Shown one piece after another: positions 62,177 to 64,000 of a DNA stretch of 64,000 bases. The stretch comes from CAWIHA01 sp963835855 (GTDB lineage: Bacteria; Acidobacteriota; Terriglobia; Bryobacterales; Bryobacteraceae), in assembly GCA_963835855.1 (NCBI GenBank), contig CAWIHA010000003.1:62001-126000 (forward strand), in the 5' to 3' direction. Position numbers and translations under genes: made by a program. How positions within the stretch are numbered: position 1 is the first letter of the stretch; each line of letters starts with the position of its first letter. The notes under the pieces were generated by a model, which searched no databases, was not told where the DNA came from, and saw nothing but the letters and a program-made list of their open reading frames with translations.

Positions 62177-62919
62177 GCGCACCCGGTCTGATCGAGCTGG
62201 TCCGTGTATCGAAGTTCTTTTACCGTCATGCCGGCCGCGTTCTGTTGCGAAGCCACGTCCAGGGTCTCTTCCGCAGGGCGCACAGGGAGCGATTCTATGC
62301 GCTCAGCAACGTCAGCTTCCGGATCGAGCCCGGAGAAAATGTCGCACTGGTGGGCGCGAACGGCGCCGGCAAGAGCACCCTCCTGAGCCTGATCTGCGGG
62401 CTTGCTGATCCGGACAGCGGCGATCTCGGCGTGGGCGGCCGTATCGGCGCTCTGCTCCAGCTCGGCGCGGGCTTCCACTTGGATCTCTCCGGCCGGGAAA
62501 ACCTACGTCTCAACGCGTCGCTGCTAGGACTAACCCGCAAGCGCACCGAGGCTCTCACCGAACGCATTATCGACTTCTCCGGTATCGGCGAGTTTATCGA
62601 CGAGCCGTTGCGCACGTACTCCTCGGGAATGACGATGCGGCTGGCCTTTTCAGTGGCCGTGTATATGGACCCGGACATCCTGATCCTCGATGAGGTTCTG
62701 TCGGTCGGCGATCACGCTTTCCAGGCCCAGTGCAGCGAAAAGATACTTGACTTCAAGCGCAGCGGCAAGACGCTCTTGTGTGTATCGCACGCGACCGCCT
62801 CGGTCGTGGAAATCTGCGACCGGGCGCTCTGGCTCGATCACGGTAAGCTCGTGATGGACGGGCCGGCCGCGGAGGTTATCGACGCGTACGAGGGGGGTCT
62901 GCCTGCGGGGCGAAGTTGA
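62173..62919 (+). CDS. Polysaccharide ABC exporter ATPase (Wzt-like, no C-terminal binding domain)
   Basis: 248 residues from the ATG overlapping the permease stop. It has Walker A GANGAGKST, the unusual signature YSSGMTMRL of this subfamily, Walker B ILILDEVLSVGD and the H-loop CVSHATASV. It ends soon after the ATPase core, so the C-terminal carbohydrate-binding domain found in many Wzt proteins is missing; recognition of the polymer end would need another protein or no end-cap at all. Confidence 0.88.
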   Translation: MSAPGLIELVRVSKFFYRHAGRVLLRSHVQGLFRRAHRERFYALSNVSFRIEPGENVALVGANGAGKSTLLSLICGLADPDSGDLGVGGRIGALLQLGAGFHLDLSGRENLRLNASLLGLTRKRTEALTERIIDFSGIGEFIDEPLRTYSSGMTMRLAFSVAVYMDPDILILDEVLSVGDHAFQAQCSEKILDFKRSGKTLLCVSHATASVVEICDRALWLDHGKLVMDGPAAEVIDAYEGGLPAGRS

Positions 62920-62966
62920 CTTGCTCGAGGTTCCAAGCCGGCATGCACAGGTGAGCTTTCCGAGAG

Positions 62967-63046
62967 CCGGTCTCATAAATTGAAGCGGGCTGCCACCTGC
63001 TAAGAACGCCAGCGCCGGATCACACATCCCCCATTGATGAGACCGG
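62967..63046. repeat. 10-bp inverted repeat in the gap before the Flp pilin gene
   Basis: CCGGTCTCAT (62967-62976) and ATGAGACCGG (63037-63046) are perfectly complementary, 60 bp apart. The 280-bp region between the exporter and the pilin gene holds no supported coding sequence. It may be a transcript end or a regulator site. Confidence 0.4.
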
Positions 63047-63199
63047 TTCGAGCGCACCGCCCGGAGCTTCCTGGCAATTTTCATTACAAAAGCGAGGTCT
63101 TTGCACTGAGCTTCTCATGCGTTCGACTGATTTCCCCGCTCCCCGGCCCCGGTTAGTCTGGAATCGCCACACCACGTGGGCATGGGAAAGGAGGGCTAA

Positions 63200-63382
63200 G
63201 TGAAGCATCTGATACACGCGCTTGGCGAGCTATTGCGGGATGATCGTGGCCAGGATCTGGTCGAATACGCACTGATGGCCGGCTTTGTCGCCGTCGCCGC
63301 CGGCGCATTCCTGCCGAATATCTCTAAGAGCATCAGTACGATTTTCAGCGAGATCCAATCGGAGCTGACCGTCGCATCCTGA
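63200..63382 (+). CDS. Flp/Fap-type pilin
   Basis: 60 residues from a GTG, with a strong AAAGGAGGG 4-12 nt upstream. A short leader with two acidic residues and Gly precedes GQDLVEYALMAGFVAVAAGA, the Flp signature containing the E-Y pair after the prepilin cleavage G. It is the subunit of Tad-type adhesion pili. No tad assembly genes lie in the window, so they are elsewhere or beyond the right edge. Confidence 0.85.
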   Translation: MKHLIHALGELLRDDRGQDLVEYALMAGFVAVAAGAFLPNISKSISTIFSEIQSELTVAS

Positions 63383-64000
63383 TTCTGCACGGTCCGGGGC
63401 GGAACCGTTGGCAGGCCGTTCGGACGGCTGCCGCTGAATTCCGCCCTCGCGCATTTCTCAGGATGGAAGCATCCGCGTTAGAAGAAGCGGGTCTCATTCC
63501 AAGAAGAGGGCTCCAAGCCATAAGTCGGGGCCAAAAAGAAACTTTTTAGGAAGAAGTCCAAAAGCTTGTCTTTGAGGCCGCGCTCAAGATTCTGGCCTCG
63601 CTCCTCCCCCGATGACGAAATTTCCCAGGGGCCTCCACATACCTCCCTTTCTGTGCGCATGCCGATCGGCATGATAAAACCCAACATGTTGCTAAATATA
63701 GATTTGTTTGCGTCAACCCGCGCGGTCACAGGCTCTCAGAGTGACTCGCTCGCGCACGGAGAGACCCGCCTGCCCCTAGCGGGCCGCGGCATCCCATGGT
63801 TCGTCTTCAAACGGCCATCGGAGTGCTCTTTGAAAGCGCAACTGGGCTGCTGTATCGCTCCAAGCAAAAAGGTCGGTGGGACTGAAATGGCGGTAGCGTG
63901 TCCAGCGACCGGCAAAGGGAGCATTTCTGGGTAGTGGTTTTGGCCAGTCTTGAGCTCAGAGGTGGCTGTGAATTACAACAACGCGTCCTACCCCTGGTTT
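63383..64000. other. 618-bp right-end region without a supported gene
   Basis: Open frames at 63566-63934 (+) and 63478-63729 (-) overlap each other and show no recognisable family. An A-rich/T-rich stretch (AAAAAGAAACTTTTT near 63534-63548) could be a weak terminator after the pilin gene. The last 60 bases may belong to an element that continues past the window edge. Confidence 0.4.

Noticed and set aside
63566..63934. 122-residue plus-strand ORF near the right end
   Set aside because: No family, no ribosome-binding site and overlap with an equally open minus-strand frame.
1..64000. CRISPR arrays, IS elements and rRNA genes
   Set aside because: I looked for regularly spaced repeats, transposase motifs (DDE-type) and rRNA signature sequences and found none.

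Overview
The window is GC-rich, densely coded bacterial DNA. The combination of an S53 pro-kumamolisin-type peptidase with BACON repeats, a PEP-CTERM protein, hopanoid tail-modification genes (hpnJ, hpnI), EgtB/EgtD, lipid A genes, an Obg/L27/L21 operon and a Flp pilin suggests a diderm soil bacterium of the Acidobacteriota (Bryobacter/Solibacter-like). That placement is an inference from gene content; no rRNA gene is present to test it.

Region 1 (1-11945, + strand) is a tail module in siphovirus order: connector-like protein, tail-terminator-like protein, major-tail-like protein, tail-assembly chaperone with a textbook -1 slippery heptamer (A AAA AAC), a very short tape-measure-like protein, two paralogous distal-tail proteins, a giant hub/tip protein with a cysteine cluster, and a 902-residue tail-associated protein. 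No integrase, lysis, head or packaging gene lies in the window. The module abuts chromosomal metabolic genes directly, so it may be the right end of a prophage or a domesticated (GTA- or tailocin-like) particle locus.

Region 2 (12343-27825) is housekeeping. It holds a sodium:solute symporter coupled to an M24 peptidase and a GH31-like protein that has lost its catalytic barrel, an NfeD/slipin membrane pair, a SPOR-lipA-lnt operon, a DUF4139 gene flanked by a 47-bp direct repeat of the lnt 3' end, tatA, a YchF-like GTPase, and the ergothioneine pair egtB-egtD.

Region 3 (27981-39297) has a DUF488 gene, a transpeptidase, rplU-rpmA-obg, a FlK-like thioesterase, a LolA-like lipoprotein carrier, a four-gene translationally coupled hopanoid operon (hpnJ, two four-helix DMT transporters, hpnI), tRNA-Arg(ACG) and an ABC exporter.

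Region 4 (39426-50520) has the S53 peptidase, comF-HNH, infC, lpxD diverging from lpxA, a PEP-CTERM protein and a membrane-embedded spermidine-synthase-like protein. Region 5 (50638-63382) has an OPT transporter, the late flagellar genes flgM-flgN-flgK-flgL behind a sigma-28-like promoter, a 1690-residue receptor kinase with PEGA domains, a Wzm/Wzt-type exporter and an isolated Flp pilin.

Three genes (the tape-measure-like gene, the S53 peptidase and lpxA) each carry a single frame break joining two otherwise intact halves. Because lpxA is normally essential, some of these are probably one-base sequence errors. The tail-chaperone frameshift differs: it has a perfect slippery site in the correct phase.
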